Of a DNA stretch of 64,000 bases, positions 9,352-21,597 are shown piece by piece. A model generated the notes under the pieces. It saw only the letters and a program-made list of their open reading frames with translations, was not told where the DNA came from and searched no databases. Position numbers and translations under genes: made by a program. Each line of letters begins with the position of its first letter. Within the stretch, counting starts at the first letter, position 1. The DNA is from Mycobacterium nebraskense. Its GTDB lineage: Bacteria; Actinomycetota; Actinomycetes; Mycobacteriales; Mycobacteriaceae. The stretch is taken from positions 1 through 64,000 of the forward strand of contig NZ_LQPH01000144.1 in the NCBI RefSeq assembly GCF_002102255.1. The letters run 5' to 3'.

Positions 9352-10467
9352 TTATCTCGATGTCAGCAGAGCGCGTTCGATGTCCGCGATGAGGTCGTCG
9401 GTGTCTTCGATGCCCAGCGAGATGCGCACGAATCCGTCGGTGACGGGATCGCCCCAGCGTGCCCGGCGATCCACCGACGTGTGCAGGCCACCGAAGCTGG
9501 TGGACGCGATCAGCAGCTCGCTGTTGTCGACGAGGGCGTGCACTGCGCCGGCGTCGGCCAATTCGATTGAGACCAGAGCCCCGAACCGGCGCATCTGCGC
9601 CATGGCCACGCGATGCGCCGGATCCTCAGCCAACCCCGGGTAGCGAACCGCCCGCACCGCCGGGTGGCGGGCCAACATTGTTGCCACCGCCCGGGCGTTC
9701 TGGCATTGCCGCTCGAAACGCAGACCGGCGCTTGCCAGGCTGCGCAACAGGAGCCAGGCCTCGAACCCGCCCAGGATCGCACCGGCGAGCAGCCGTTGGC
9801 GCTCCACGGCGGCGAGCAACTCGGGCTCGTTGGTGGCGACGTAGCCGGCCAGCAGGTCGCTGTGGCCGGACAGGGCCTTGGTTGCGCTGGCCACAACCGC
9901 GTCGGCGCCCAGCGACAACGGCTGCTGACCCAACGGAGTGGCGGCGGTGTTGTCGACGACCAAGCGCGCACCGCGATCACGGCAGATCTTGGCCAACCGG
10001 TGCAGATCAACCACGTCCAACGCCGGGTTGGTGGGCGTTTCGGCCAGCACCACGTCGGCGCCCGCGGCGGCGTCGTAGATCTGTGAACTCGACGCCTCGA
10101 TGACGGCCACACCCGCCAGGTCTTCCCCGGCGAAGCGGCGCACTTGGTAATAGCCGTCGGCGGGCACGACCAAAGCCGATCCCGGCGTCGCCAGCGCCCG
10201 CAGCACGGCGCCGATGGCCGCCATACCCGAGCCGAACACCAGCGCACCGGTCGCTCCCTCCAGCTCGGCGAGCGCCGACTCCACTTGCCGCCACGTCGGA
10301 TTGGAGCTGCGGCCATAGCTGTCGTTGCTGTCTGACGCACCACTTTGGACGCTGGACAGGTGATAGGTGGCGGCGAGCACCGCCTGCGGTGCCACCGGCT
10401 GACCCGAAATCGCCGGTGAGCTCGCAGCTTTGAGGCTGCGGGTGGAATCGCCGTAGCGACCGCTCAT
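9352..10467 (-). CDS. Cystathionine gamma-synthase/lyase-type PLP enzyme
   Basis: A 371-residue Cys/Met-metabolism PLP enzyme (fold type I). Visible are the phosphate-binding YGRSSNP (about 52-58), the PLP-ring Asp in VVDNT (about 172) and the Schiff-base Lys in SATKALSGHSD (about K197). Members do gamma-replacement or elimination on homoserine esters or cystathionine; which reaction this one performs cannot be decided from motifs. The ATG at 10467 lies 4 bp after the ligA stop, so it may be read from the ligA transcript. It is slightly shorter than the usual 380-390 residues. It belongs to the insert between the Rv3013 and ligA orthologs and is probably a paralog of the housekeeping metB elsewhere in the genome. 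Confidence 0.85.
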   Translation of the reverse strand: MSGRYGDSTRSLKAASSPAISGQPVAPQAVLAATYHLSSVQSGASDSNDSYGRSSNPTWRQVESALAELEGATGALVFGSGMAAIGAVLRALATPGSALVVPADGYYQVRRFAGEDLAGVAVIEASSSQIYDAAAGADVVLAETPTNPALDVVDLHRLAKICRDRGARLVVDNTAATPLGQQPLSLGADAVVASATKALSGHSDLLAGYVATNEPELLAAVERQRLLAGAILGGFEAWLLLRSLASAGLRFERQCQNARAVATMLARHPAVRAVRYPGLAEDPAHRVAMAQMRRFGALVSIELADAGAVHALVDNSELLIASTSFGGLHTSVDRRARWGDPVTDGFVRISLGIEDTDDLIADIERALLTSR

Positions 10468-10471
10468 CGGT

Positions 10472-12562
<2,091 letters not shown>

Positions 12563-12600
12563 CTATCCGAGGTCGCCGACACCACGCCCGCGCGCTCCAC

Positions 12601-13494
12601 TCAGGCCGATTCTTCGGCCGTTTCCGTAAAGCCGCCAAGAGGAACTTCCACGCCTTTTTGAAACGACAAAGCCACGCTCTGGATGAGCAATGTAGCAGCA
12701 AGCACGCCGACCCATAGCCAGGCTTCGCCCGGACTGATATGGGTGGCGGTATTTGCGTATCGCAATTCGACGATGGACCGTACTATCACGGCGGCCACGA
12801 CGACGACGGTAAGGTAGGGGACGACCGTTCGGAATTGCCGCGCAATGCGGCTAGCGGGCGATTCCGAACGCCGCCTCTTGATTCCGAGAAACCACGCGAC
12901 GGCGCCGACGATTCCGACCGCCAGCGGTATCGGAATCGCGAGCCGGGTGGCCCAGACCCACAATGGCTGAAGCGGCTGGTGTTTTTCCGGATCGCCCAGC
13001 GATAGCGCCAGGTGTGTGAGCGTGTCTTCGACCAAGAACACGGAGATCGGGGGCACGAGCACCACCAAGATGAAGACACAGTGCTGGGCGAGCACGCCGG
13101 CTGAACCCGAGAAGAACTGCACGATGGCGTTGAGCAGCATGTAGATGGAGGCCGCGAACGAGACGGCGGTGAGGACTTCGGCCGACGCGGCGCGGCCATC
13201 GGTCAGGGCACATCCACTTTCGCCGGCCAGCAGGGCATATCGCAGGGTGGTCAGAAACAGGCCCAGAAACGCACACACCAATGCAATTCCGACTTGTGTG
13301 TCGTGCTCGACCTCACGCGGCTCCAGCGGACGACCATCGGTGCGGCGCCGGTAGGCGCGATCGATCACCAGATTTATGACCACGAAGGCAAAACCGGCGA
13401 GAATGCCGGTGAACTGGGCATAGCTCCGGGCCACGATCGATATGTCGAAGCCGGTCCAAAGGGTGCAGGAGTCAGCAATCTGTCTCGTGACCAT
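12601..13494 (-). CDS. Polytopic membrane protein of unknown function
   Basis: About 297 residues with roughly seven hydrophobic segments (for example FTGILAGFAFVVINLVI, GIALVCAFLGLFLTTLRY, VVPYLTVVVVAAVIVRSI, LWVGVLAATLLIQSVAL). No catalytic or transport motif is recognised. It lies between ligA and the MetE-like gene, where M. tuberculosis has none, so it is an accessory gene. The ATG at 13494 is chosen; a GTG nine codons upstream is also possible, and neither has a clear ribosome-binding site. Its codon use is less GC-extreme than that of its neighbours. Confidence 0.7.
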   Translation of the reverse strand: MVTRQIADSCTLWTGFDISIVARSYAQFTGILAGFAFVVINLVIDRAYRRRTDGRPLEPREVEHDTQVGIALVCAFLGLFLTTLRYALLAGESGCALTDGRAASAEVLTAVSFAASIYMLLNAIVQFFSGSAGVLAQHCVFILVVLVPPISVFLVEDTLTHLALSLGDPEKHQPLQPLWVWATRLAIPIPLAVGIVGAVAWFLGIKRRRSESPASRIARQFRTVVPYLTVVVVAAVIVRSIVELRYANTATHISPGEAWLWVGVLAATLLIQSVALSFQKGVEVPLGGFTETAEESA

Positions 13495-13584
13495 TGTCGA
13501 GATGTTAGTCGCAGCGACCACGGCCCCAGCAGATTTTGACTCGCGCCGCGTTCGCCATTGTTAATCGTTTTCTCCAACGGAAAG

Positions 13585-14610
13585 CTAAATGGCGTCGGGG
13601 TCCTCGGCGAAAGCCTCGGACGCCTTGCGGGCCAGGTCGATCGCCAGGCGGGCCCACTCGGGTGTCGCGCCGGCCAGACCACACGCCGGGGTGACGCCGA
13701 TGCGATCGCGCAGCGCCGAGCGAGCGAAGCCGAGGCGGTCCGTCACCGCGACCAGCGCGGCGGCCACCTCTTCGGCCGAGGGTCGCCGTGGCGGGGCGCT
13801 GGCGGCGACCACCCCCAACATGACCGTGCGACCCGATTCGACGAACGCGGCGACACCGTCGAGATCCGCCGCGATCAGCGTGCTCGCGTCCACCGATACC
13901 GCACCAATGCTGCTGCCCTGCAACATGTTCCATGGCAGGTCCGGGGCGCAACTGTGCAACAGCACCTCGCCTCCCACCCTGGCGGCACAGGCGTCGAGCA
14001 GGGCGACGGCCACCGCCTCGTCGAGCGGTGCCACCGGGCTCAGCGCCGTCACACCGGTCAGCCGTCCGCCCAATGCCTTCGGCAGCGACGGCTCGTCGAA
14101 CTGCACCACCACCGGCGTCTCGAGCCGGCGGGCCAGCGCCGCGCGGTGGACGGCGACGCCTTCGGCCAGCGACGCCGCCAGATCGCTCACGGCGCCGGCA
14201 TCGGTGATCGCCCGATGGCCGTTGGCCAGCTCGAGCTCGGCCGCCAGCGTGATCGGTCCGGGAGCCTGCACCTTGACCACGCGGGCGCCCCCGCGCAGAC
14301 CGGCCACCTCCCAGGCCTCCTCCAGCGCGTCCATGTCCTCGTCGAGCAGACTGACCGCGCGGCGGGTGACCGCGCCCGGGCGAGCCGCAATGCGATAGCC
14401 CCGCGGCACGATATCGATGGCCACATCGATCAGCAGCGCACCGGCCCGACCGATCATGTCAGCGCCCACTCCCCGGGCGGGCAACTCGACGATGTGGGAC
14501 AGCGCGCCGGCCAACTCCCCGACGACGACCTCGGCGGCCTCCCGCGGCTTGATGCCGGGCCACGACCCGACACCGCTGGCCCTCGCGAAAACACTCACCC
14601 GCCCAACCAT
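13585..14610 (-). CDS. MetE C-terminal-like protein (Rv3015c-like)
   Basis: The 341-residue protein resembles the catalytic barrel of cobalamin-independent methionine synthase. Possible zinc ligands are the His and Cys of LLHSCAPD and the Cys of TPACGLAG near the C-terminus. The N-terminal half of MetE is absent, which is normal for this subfamily. The physiological methyl donor or acceptor is not known. Ortholog of Rv3015c by position. The ATG at 14610 is chosen; an upstream ATG adds four residues. Confidence 0.82.
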   Translation of the reverse strand: MVGRVSVFARASGVGSWPGIKPREAAEVVVGELAGALSHIVELPARGVGADMIGRAGALLIDVAIDIVPRGYRIAARPGAVTRRAVSLLDEDMDALEEAWEVAGLRGGARVVKVQAPGPITLAAELELANGHRAITDAGAVSDLAASLAEGVAVHRAALARRLETPVVVQFDEPSLPKALGGRLTGVTALSPVAPLDEAVAVALLDACAARVGGEVLLHSCAPDLPWNMLQGSSIGAVSVDASTLIAADLDGVAAFVESGRTVMLGVVAASAPPRRPSAEEVAAALVAVTDRLGFARSALRDRIGVTPACGLAGATPEWARLAIDLARKASEAFAEDPDAI

Positions 14611-14697
14611 ATTCGACACCACCTCACCCGCCGGCGGCCAGGGGTGTCAGCCGCGCGAGCGCACGGGTAGGTTCGACGCAAGAAGGGGTGCGAAAAC

Positions 14698-15339
14698 GTG
14701 TCGCGGATGTCGAGATTGGCATGGCCGCTGCTGTGCGGGGCGGTGGTGCTGGCCGCGGCGTGCACCCGGGTGGTGGACGGGGCGGCGGTGGCCGGATTCG
14801 GTTCCCCGCGCCGGGCCGTGCAGGGCATCAACGTCGACACGATCCTGTTGGACCAGTCGCGGATGCGCGCGATCACCGGCGCCGGCGAGCACCTGACGAT
14901 CATCCCGTCGATGGACGGCACCAGCCCGGTGGACATCAACGCGCTCGCCGATACCACGCCGCACGAGTGTCGGTTCATCTACGCCGAGACGGCGACGTTC
15001 GGGCCCGATGTCGAAGAATTCCACAAGACGACCTTCCAAGACCCGCCCGACGGCGCGCTGATCTCGGAAGGGGCCGCGGCCTACCGGGATGTCGACACCG
15101 CACGGCGCACGTTCGACGCGTTGGTGACCACGGTCGGGGATTGCGCGAACGGCTCGGCCGGCCAGCAATACGTCGGCGACTGGAAGGCCGACGCCGGCTC
15201 GCTGCACCTGCGGCCGGGCGGCTGTGGCCGCGATTATCGGCTGCGGTCAGTGGCCATCCTGGAGGTCACCTTCTGCGGCTTTGCGCAATCGGTGTCCGAC
15301 ATCGTGATGACGAACATCCTCGCGAACGTACCGGCCTAG
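14698..15339 (+). CDS. lpqA: Lipoprotein LpqA
   Basis: A 213-residue exported lipoprotein. Signal peptide with a hydrophobic core ([14 protein letters not shown]) and lipobox LAAAC; the Cys would be lipidated at about residue 22. The mature part contains several Cys and no recognised catalytic motif; it resembles the sensor-like PknH extracellular fold family only loosely. GTG start with an AGAAGGGG ribosome-binding site. The stop overlaps the mnmA stop on the opposite strand. In M. tuberculosis a cluster of esx, PE and PPE genes follows lpqA; here mnmA follows directly. Confidence 0.85.
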   Translation: MSRMSRLAWPLLCGAVVLAAACTRVVDGAAVAGFGSPRRAVQGINVDTILLDQSRMRAITGAGEHLTIIPSMDGTSPVDINALADTTPHECRFIYAETATFGPDVEEFHKTTFQDPPDGALISEGAAAYRDVDTARRTFDALVTTVGDCANGSAGQQYVGDWKADAGSLHLRPGGCGRDYRLRSVAILEVTFCGFAQSVSDIVMTNILANVPA

Positions 15340-16412
15340 CGTGCGGTGCCGGCGATGGTGGCGCTGCCGAGCACCTCGTCACCGTCCGCGTCGGGGCGGT
15401 ACAGCACCAGCGTCTGGCCGCGCGCGACGCCGCGCAGCGGAGCGCGCAACCGCACAACAAGCTCGTCTCCGGCCAATTCCGCTACCGCACCGGCAGTTTC
15501 ACCGTGCGCCCGCACCTGGACCGCGCACTCGACGGGGCCCGATGGCGGCCGTCCCGCGGTGAAGACCGCCTCCCGCCCGCGCAATTCGCGCACGTCGAGG
15601 TCGGCCGCCTCCCCCACCCGAACGGTCGCGGTGTCGGCGTCGATGGCCGTCACGTAGCGCGGGCGGCCGTCGGGCCCCGGCCCGGCGATGCCCAGTCCCT
15701 TGCGCTGGCCGATGGTGAAACCGTGCACCCCGTCGTGCTCGGCGAGCACCGCGCCTTCCGCGCCGACCACGGTGCCGCGGCGAACCGCGATGCGCTCGCC
15801 CAGGAAGGCCCGGGTGTTCCCGGACGGGATGAAGCAGATGTCGTGACTGTCCGGCTTCTCCGCGACCGCGAGGCCGCGGCGGGCGGCTTCGGCACGAATC
15901 TGCGCCTTGGGAGTGTCCCCGATCGGGAACGTCGCGTGGCGCAGCTGCTCGGCGGTCAGCACGGCCAGCACGTAGGACTGGTCCTTGTCTTGATCGACCG
16001 CGCGGCGGAGCCGCCCACCGGAGAGCCTGGCGTAGTGACCGGTGGCCACCGTATCGAAGCCCAGCGCAAGGGCTTTCACCGACAGCGCCGAGAACTTGAT
16101 CCGCTGATTGCACCGCACGCAAGGGTTGGGCGTTTCGCCGCGCGCGTACGACGACACAAAATCGTCGATCACGTCCGCCTGGAACTTCTCGGCGAAATCC
16201 CAGACGTAGAACGGGATTCCGAGCACATCAGCAACGCGGCTCGCATCCGAGGCGTCTTCTTTCGAGCAGCACCCGCGCGAACCGGTGCGCAACGTGCCGG
16301 GCGCGGTTGACAATGCCAGGTGCACGCCGACCACGTCGTGCCCGGCGTCGACCATGCGGGCGGCGGCGACCGACGAGTCGACGCCGCCACTCATCGCGGC
16401 GAGGACCCTCAT
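15336..16412 (-). CDS. mnmA: tRNA 2-thiouridylase MnmA (TrmU)
   Basis: Catalyses ATP-dependent thiolation of U34 in tRNA(Lys, Glu, Gln), using sulfur delivered from IscS. The 358-residue protein has the PP-loop SGGVDSS (about residues 8-14), NPCVRCN with the nucleophile Cys (C101) and the persulfide Cys in DICFIP (C193). The start overlaps the iscS stop by 4 bp, so sulfur donor and acceptor are co-translated. Ortholog of Rv3024c. Confidence 0.96.
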   Translation of the reverse strand: MRVLAAMSGGVDSSVAAARMVDAGHDVVGVHLALSTAPGTLRTGSRGCCSKEDASDASRVADVLGIPFYVWDFAEKFQADVIDDFVSSYARGETPNPCVRCNQRIKFSALSVKALALGFDTVATGHYARLSGGRLRRAVDQDKDQSYVLAVLTAEQLRHATFPIGDTPKAQIRAEAARRGLAVAEKPDSHDICFIPSGNTRAFLGERIAVRRGTVVGAEGAVLAEHDGVHGFTIGQRKGLGIAGPGPDGRPRYVTAIDADTATVRVGEAADLDVRELRGREAVFTAGRPPSGPVECAVQVRAHGETAGAVAELAGDELVVRLRAPLRGVARGQTLVLYRPDADGDEVLGSATIAGTAR

Positions 16413-17590
16413 TGCGGAGCCCCTGCGGCGGCCAGCGCGGCCCGGCGGGCGCGGTCCACCGCCGCGGGCAGCACCTGCAACACCGCATCGACATCGGCGT
16501 CAACACTGGTGTGCCCCAACGATATTCGCAAGGACCCGCGGGCGGTGGCGGGGTCGGCGCCCATCGCGAGCAACACATGCGACGGTTGCGCGACGCCGGC
16601 GGTGCACGCCGATCCGGTCGAACACTCGATTCCGTTGGCGTCCAACAGCATCAACAGCGCGTCGCCTTCGCAGCCGCGGAAGGTGAAGTGGGCGTTGCCG
16701 GGCAACCGCACCGGGTCGCGGGCACCGTTGAGGCCGACGTCCTCGATGCCGGCCAGCACCCCTTCGATCAGGCGATCCCGCAACACACGCAGGCGTGCGC
16801 CGTTCGCCTCGATCCCGTCCACCGCGATTCGGGCCGCGGTCGCCATGCCGACCGCGCCGGCGACATCGGCAGTGCCGGAGCGAATGTCGCGCTCTTGTCC
16901 GCCCCCGTGTGACAGCGGGACACACGTCACGTCCCGGCGCAGCAGTAGCGCTCCCACACCGGGAGGACCGCCGAACTTGTGCGCGGCCACGCTCATCGCC
17001 GAGAGCCCGCTCGCGGCGAAGCCCACCGGCAACTGCCCCACCGCCTGCACGGCGTCGCTGTGCATCGGAACCCCGAATTCGGCCGCCACGGCGGCGAGCT
17101 CGGCGGCCGGCATCACGGTGCCGACCTCGTTGTTGGCCCACATCACCGACACCAACGCGACATCGTCGTGGCTCCGCAGCGCCTCGCGCAGCGCGGCCGC
17201 CGACACGGAGCCGTCGGCAGCGGTCGGCAGCCACGTCACCTCGGCGCCTTCGTGTTCGACGAGCCAGTTGACCGAGTCCAGGACGGCGTGGTGTTCCACC
17301 TCGCTGGTGATGATGCGCCGGTGGCGCGGTTCGGCGTCGCGGCGGGCCCAATAGATGCCCTTGACGGCCAGGTTGTCGCTTTCGGTCCCGCCCGCGGTGA
17401 AAATGACCTCGGACGGACGGGCGCCCAGCCTGTCGGCGATCAGCTCGCGGGATTCCTCGATGCGCCGCCGCGCCGTCCGGCCGCTGGTGTGCAGCGAGGA
17501 GGCGTTGCCCACAGTGCCCAGCATCGCCGTCATCGCCTCGACGGCGGCGGGGTGCATCGGCGTGGTAGCGGCGTGATCCAGGTAGACCAT
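16409..17590 (-). CDS. iscS: Cysteine desulfurase IscS
   Basis: PLP enzyme of 393 residues that removes sulfur from cysteine for tRNA thiolation and Fe-S assembly. Motifs seen: N-terminal [10 protein letters not shown], the HH/EVEHHAV segment that stacks on PLP, the Schiff-base Lys in VAAHKFGGP, and the mobile catalytic loop GSACTAG. The ATG at 17590 gives the family length and starts at the conserved strand; an in-frame start four codons upstream is less likely. Upstream partner of mnmA. Confidence 0.96.
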   Translation of the reverse strand: MVYLDHAATTPMHPAAVEAMTAMLGTVGNASSLHTSGRTARRRIEESRELIADRLGARPSEVIFTAGGTESDNLAVKGIYWARRDAEPRHRRIITSEVEHHAVLDSVNWLVEHEGAEVTWLPTAADGSVSAAALREALRSHDDVALVSVMWANNEVGTVMPAAELAAVAAEFGVPMHSDAVQAVGQLPVGFAASGLSAMSVAAHKFGGPPGVGALLLRRDVTCVPLSHGGGQERDIRSGTADVAGAVGMATAARIAVDGIEANGARLRVLRDRLIEGVLAGIEDVGLNGARDPVRLPGNAHFTFRGCEGDALLMLLDANGIECSTGSACTAGVAQPSHVLLAMGADPATARGSLRISLGHTSVDADVDAVLQVLPAAVDRARRAALAAAGAPQ

Positions 17591-17630
17591 GACGCGACCC
17601 ACGATACCGGCAGGTGAAGGGCCTCCGGAC

Positions 17631-18479
17631 CTAGGAGGCCACCAGCACGGGCCCGTGACCAGCGTGCCGGGCCGCTCCGACGCCCACCACCGACTGGCAG
17701 CGGCTCGCCAAGGCTCGCCGATCGGTCCCCGGGAGCTGCAGAGATTCGACGTGCACCCGCGCCAGCGTGCGCCGCACGGTGAGCAGCCTGCGGATGGACC
17801 GCACCAGTGTCTCGTCGCCGACGAACGCCGGGACGGTCGAGACCCTGCCGTCGGCGTGGTGGTAGGTCAGCCGAAGCGGCTGCACCGGACGGCCGGCGTC
17901 GATCGCTGCCTGGAACATCGCCGGGTAGAACGCCCCACGGTCCAGACCGCACCAGGTGGTGCCCTCCGGGAAGCACACCACCGTCTGGCCGCCGCGCAGC
18001 CGGCGGGCGACGGTGTCCACCACCACGGGCAGCCGCCGCAAACTGGACCGCTCGATCGGGATGACCTTCAGGATGCGGGCCACGATCCCGGTGGCGAGCC
18101 CGGTGAACATATCGGCCCGGGCGACGAATGACCCGGGCAACACCGACCCGATGGCGAAGACGTCGAGCCAGGACATGTGCGGGCTGACCACCAAGACCCC
18201 GCGCAGGTTGCGAATCGGGCTGCCCATGATCGTGATTCGGATACCGAAACAGCGCAACACCATCCGGCAATAGATGCGCTGCACGCGAGTCCGGCCCGGT
18301 AGCGGCACGGCCAGCAGCGCCACCCCCGGTGCCAGAAGCAGCGCCAGCATCACCCGAAGCGTTACCCGCAGCGCCACCACCAGCGGCGGCGACGCGGCGA
18401 CGTCGCCGGCACCCACACAACCGGCGTCACACGATGCGCGCGGTAACCAGGGGTGCCCCGTGGCGGCCGGAACGTTCAT
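17631..18479 (-). CDS. 1-acylglycerol-3-phosphate O-acyltransferase-like (PlsC/OlsA-type)
   Basis: A 282-residue membrane-associated acyltransferase. It has an N-terminal hydrophobic segment (about 35-60) followed by the PlsC motifs: the H-x4-D catalytic pair in HMSWLD and the FPEGTT substrate motif. The start overlaps the stop of the upstream GNAT-type gene by 4 bp. That neighbour resembles OlsB, so the pair may make acyl-ornithine-type lipids, with this protein as the OlsA-like O-acyltransferase. An ordinary phosphatidate role is the alternative. Ortholog of Rv3026c. Confidence 0.85.
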   Translation of the reverse strand: MNVPAATGHPWLPRASCDAGCVGAGDVAASPPLVVALRVTLRVMLALLLAPGVALLAVPLPGRTRVQRIYCRMVLRCFGIRITIMGSPIRNLRGVLVVSPHMSWLDVFAIGSVLPGSFVARADMFTGLATGIVARILKVIPIERSSLRRLPVVVDTVARRLRGGQTVVCFPEGTTWCGLDRGAFYPAMFQAAIDAGRPVQPLRLTYHHADGRVSTVPAFVGDETLVRSIRRLLTVRRTLARVHVESLQLPGTDRRALASRCQSVVGVGAARHAGHGPVLVAS

Positions 18480-19336
18480 CGGTCGCCGCCGGCCATCTGC
18501 GAAGCGGCCGACACCGACCGCAGCCGCTTCAGATATCGGGTATCGGCGCGCCGTTTGTCCAGCAGGACACAGAAATCTCCGACCCCGAAGTCGGGATCGT
18601 GCGCCGGCTCACCGCACACCTGGGCGCCCAGCCGCAGATAACCACGCATCAGCGCCGGGACCGACGGCCGCCCGGGGGCCGGAATGTCGTCGAGGGCCTT
18701 CCCGTCGACGATCACCGGCCGGTGTGGACGCACCCGGTACTGCGGCGGGGCGGCGTGACGACTCAGGATGAAGTCACGCACGCCGCGGAGCTGACGGCCC
18801 GGGACCAAATTGTCCGGGTCGTCCGAATCTCCGCCGATGGACACCGACACGCAGCCGGTCACGTAGTCGTAGCCGTAGCGGTCCAGGTAGGCCAGGATGC
18901 CCGCCCACATCAGCAGCACCACGCCGCCGTTGCGGTGACCCTCGCGGACCACCGCGCGTCCCATCTCCACCAGCGACGACCTGAGCGGGTCGAAAGCGCG
19001 AATGTCGAATTCCGTCGCGGTGTAGAGCCCCCCGGCTGCGATCGCGCCCGCCGGGGCCAGCATGCGGTAGCAACCCACCAGTTCGCCGGTGCCGTCGTCG
19101 CGAACGAGCAGGTGGTCGCAGTGTTCGTCGAACCTGTCGACGTCCCGTCTTTCGTGGTCGTTCGTCGGCAGGGCGAAGCCGGGCGTGCTGCTGAACACGT
19201 CGTACCGGAGCCGCTGCGCCGCCTCGATCATGCTGGCGTCGGTGGACAGCAAGAGCGAGTAGTGCGGTCCCGCGGGCGACGCCGTCGTCGCACCGTCGGG
19301 CTTGTCGCTGGGAATCAGGACAGAAGCAATGCTCAT
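18476..19336 (-). CDS. OlsB/hemolysin-type N-acyltransferase (GNAT fold)
   Basis: The 286-residue protein has a GNAT-like core (Acetyltransf_5 type) with RLRYDVF near residue 45, CYRMLAP, and VEMGRAVVREGHRNGGVVLLMW, read as the motif around EMGR. Such proteins include OlsB, which joins a 3-hydroxyacyl group to ornithine. Coupling to the PlsC-like gene downstream supports a two-step aminolipid pathway, but the substrate is inferred only. ATG at 19336; another ATG three codons upstream is possible. Ortholog of Rv3027c. Confidence 0.8.
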   Translation of the reverse strand: MSIASVLIPSDKPDGATTASPAGPHYSLLLSTDASMIEAAQRLRYDVFSSTPGFALPTNDHERRDVDRFDEHCDHLLVRDDGTGELVGCYRMLAPAGAIAAGGLYTATEFDIRAFDPLRSSLVEMGRAVVREGHRNGGVVLLMWAGILAYLDRYGYDYVTGCVSVSIGGDSDDPDNLVPGRQLRGVRDFILSRHAAPPQYRVRPHRPVIVDGKALDDIPAPGRPSVPALMRGYLRLGAQVCGEPAHDPDFGVGDFCVLLDKRRADTRYLKRLRSVSAASQMAGGDR

Positions 19337-19460
19337 GTAAACCAACGTTGCCTAGTCGATGAGCGAGTCGGCATCGTGGCTGTGACGTGTCCGTGCACGT
19401 CAGGTGACGAAATGTGGTTGCGCGGGCGGCCGGCCCCGGGCTCCCCCTCGAGAGCCCGGG

Positions 19461-21170
19461 TCAGGAATTCTGCAGCGGCGCGCTCCAGCGGACGCGGGTG
19501 CCGCCGCTGGGCGCACTGTTAATCGCGCATTCGCCGCCGAGGTCTTTGACGCGGCGGGCGATCTCGTCCAGGCCGCCGTGGTCCTGCTGGTCCGAGGGAG
19601 CCCCGCGCCCGTCGTCGGTGATCTCGATGAGCAGCTCATCCGTGACGGTGATCTCGACGGCGATGGTCCCGGCGCGCGAGTGCCGCACCGCGTCGCTGAG
19701 CGCTTCGCTGACGAAGGCTTCGGCGTGTTCGGCGAGTTCGTCGCTCACCGCGGTCATCGTGCCCGCCATGCGCAGCGTCGTCCCCTCGTTGTCGTCGTCG
19801 GCGAGGCGGGCGATCGCGTCCTGGACACGCTCGGCGAAACTGCGCCGCCGGGCCGGCTGCTGCTGCAGATCGAAGACGGTGCGCCGGATGTCGTCGATGA
19901 CGTCCTGCAGCTCGGTCACGGATTGGGTCAGCCGCGCCGCGAGTTGCGGAGAGCGGAGGTGGGCGGCGACGCCCTGCAGGTCCGTACCGACGGCGAAGAC
20001 GCGGCTGATCACCTGGTCGTGCAGATCGCGGGCGATGCGCTCCCGGTCCACCAGCACGCTCAGCTCGCGCGTGTTCCGTCGTTCGGTGGCCAGCGTGAGG
20101 GCGATCGCGGCGTGGTCGGCGAAGTCGCGCACGAGCTCGAGATGCTCTTCGTCGAAGGGGGGCGCGTCGGTGTTGCGGGCCACCGCGATCACGCCCAGGG
20201 TCTGCTGGTCGGATCTCAGCGGCATCAGGATCGCGGGTCGCTCGCCCAGGTCGGTGAACGCCGGGATGGGACGACGAAACGTCTCGGTGAGCACGGGCCG
20301 GCCGGTCCGAAACACCTCGCCGGTGGTGGATCCTTGGACCGGAACCTCCTGCCCGAGAACCTCCTCGGCGTGCACGCCGACCGCCGCGGACACGACCAGG
20401 CGGTCTACGCCATCGCTGGGTTGGTCGGGGTCGGTCGGAACCAGGACGATCGCCTGCTCGGCGTCCGTCAGCTCCGCGGCGCGTTCCACGATCAGTTGCA
20501 GCGGTCGCAGATCCGGGTGCGACTCGGAAAGCAGGGCGTTGCTGATCTCGCGGCTGGCGTCGGTCCATCGGGCGCCCGCGCGGACCCGGTCAAATAGCCG
20601 GGCATTGTCGATGGCCACCGATGCCGCTGACGCAAGCGCCTGCAGGGTGATCTCGTCGGGCTCGCCGAAGCAGCGTCCGGGCCGATCGTCGGTGACATAC
20701 AGGCTGCCGAACACCGCACCGCGGATTATCACGGGCATCCCGAGGAAGGCCCTCATCGGTGGGTGGTGCTCCGGGAATCCAACGGCGGTCGGATGGTCGG
20801 ACAGGTCGGTCAGGCGCAGCGGCTCGGTGCGGTCGCGCAGGGCGCCGAGCACCCCTTTGCCCACCGGCAGATGACCGACCAGTCGCACCGTCTCGGGGTC
20901 CATTCCGCTGTGTACGAAGGATGCAAGGGTCCCCTCGAGTCCCCACACCCCGATAGCCCCGTAGCGGGCGCCGGTCATGCCGATTGCGGCGGCCACGATG
21001 CGGTGCAGTATCGCGTCCAGTTCGAGATCGGAGCCGATCTCGATTGCTACCTGCAGCAGCTGTCCCATCTGCTGACGGTCGGCCACCAATTCGTCGAGTT
21101 GCTCATGCATCCGGCTCAGATAGTCGGGGTGACGCAGCTTGAAAGCCGATTCACGCTCGTTTTCACGCAT
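19461..21170 (-). CDS. GAF-domain sensor histidine kinase, DosS/DosT-like, orphan
   Basis: The 569-residue cytoplasmic kinase has GAF-A (about 45-190), GAF-B (about 220-365), a HisKA_3 phosphoacceptor with His384 in RDLHDQVI, and an ATPase domain. GAF-A contains PEHHPPMRAFLG (134-143), matching the segment that carries the proximal haem His in M. tuberculosis DevS/DosT. This suggests a haem-based O2, NO or CO sensor. In the ATPase domain the usual N-box Asn is Asp (D493 in EALSDAVRH), while DDGRG is kept. No response regulator gene is adjacent. It sits between the Rv3027c and fixB orthologs, where M. tuberculosis has nothing. Confidence 0.88.
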   Translation of the reverse strand: MRENERESAFKLRHPDYLSRMHEQLDELVADRQQMGQLLQVAIEIGSDLELDAILHRIVAAAIGMTGARYGAIGVWGLEGTLASFVHSGMDPETVRLVGHLPVGKGVLGALRDRTEPLRLTDLSDHPTAVGFPEHHPPMRAFLGMPVIIRGAVFGSLYVTDDRPGRCFGEPDEITLQALASAASVAIDNARLFDRVRAGARWTDASREISNALLSESHPDLRPLQLIVERAAELTDAEQAIVLVPTDPDQPSDGVDRLVVSAAVGVHAEEVLGQEVPVQGSTTGEVFRTGRPVLTETFRRPIPAFTDLGERPAILMPLRSDQQTLGVIAVARNTDAPPFDEEHLELVRDFADHAAIALTLATERRNTRELSVLVDRERIARDLHDQVISRVFAVGTDLQGVAAHLRSPQLAARLTQSVTELQDVIDDIRRTVFDLQQQPARRRSFAERVQDAIARLADDDNEGTTLRMAGTMTAVSDELAEHAEAFVSEALSDAVRHSRAGTIAVEITVTDELLIEITDDGRGAPSDQQDHGGLDEIARRVKDLGGECAINSAPSGGTRVRWSAPLQNS

Positions 21171-21517
21171 CTCCCGACCTTCTCCGACTAGTGCCCGGCG
21201 GCCCTACAGTGAAGGCGAATCCCGAGCTTGAAAATGTTTGCTGGCGAGGCGAGTGAGCGTTTGAGGGTTAAGCCTGGATCTGCCGGTAGACTCCACGCTA
21301 CCAGCGCGCGGAGCGCTTGGCGCAAATGTTGCTGAACGTTACGGATAGCCGTAGCTTGCCGCTTGCACTGTTGGGAATGCAGGCGGCCCGCACCGCCCGG
21401 AGACCACGCGCAACGCGGCATCGAAAGCCCGTGCCGCACTGAGCCGTTCGAGCGGTGGCGACGATCGCGGCGACTGAGCTTCGCGCTGGTCCATTCGGAC
21501 GCCAATGCCCGACTTTG

Positions 21518-21547
21518 GAATTCGATAGCACATGCGCTATCGAATTC
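21518..21547. promoter_or_regulatory. Perfect 12-bp inverted repeat, possible operator
   Basis: Arms GAATTCGATAGC and GCTATCGAATTC are perfectly complementary and separated by ACATGC. The arms are AT-richer than the genome, so a protein-binding site is more likely than a terminator. It lies about 350 bp upstream of the kinase start and downstream of fixB. The binding protein is unknown. Confidence 0.6.
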
Positions 21548-21597
21548 GCCGTTCGGTTGATGGTGCTCACGCGATGCGGATGTGGCCCGGTACGCAA

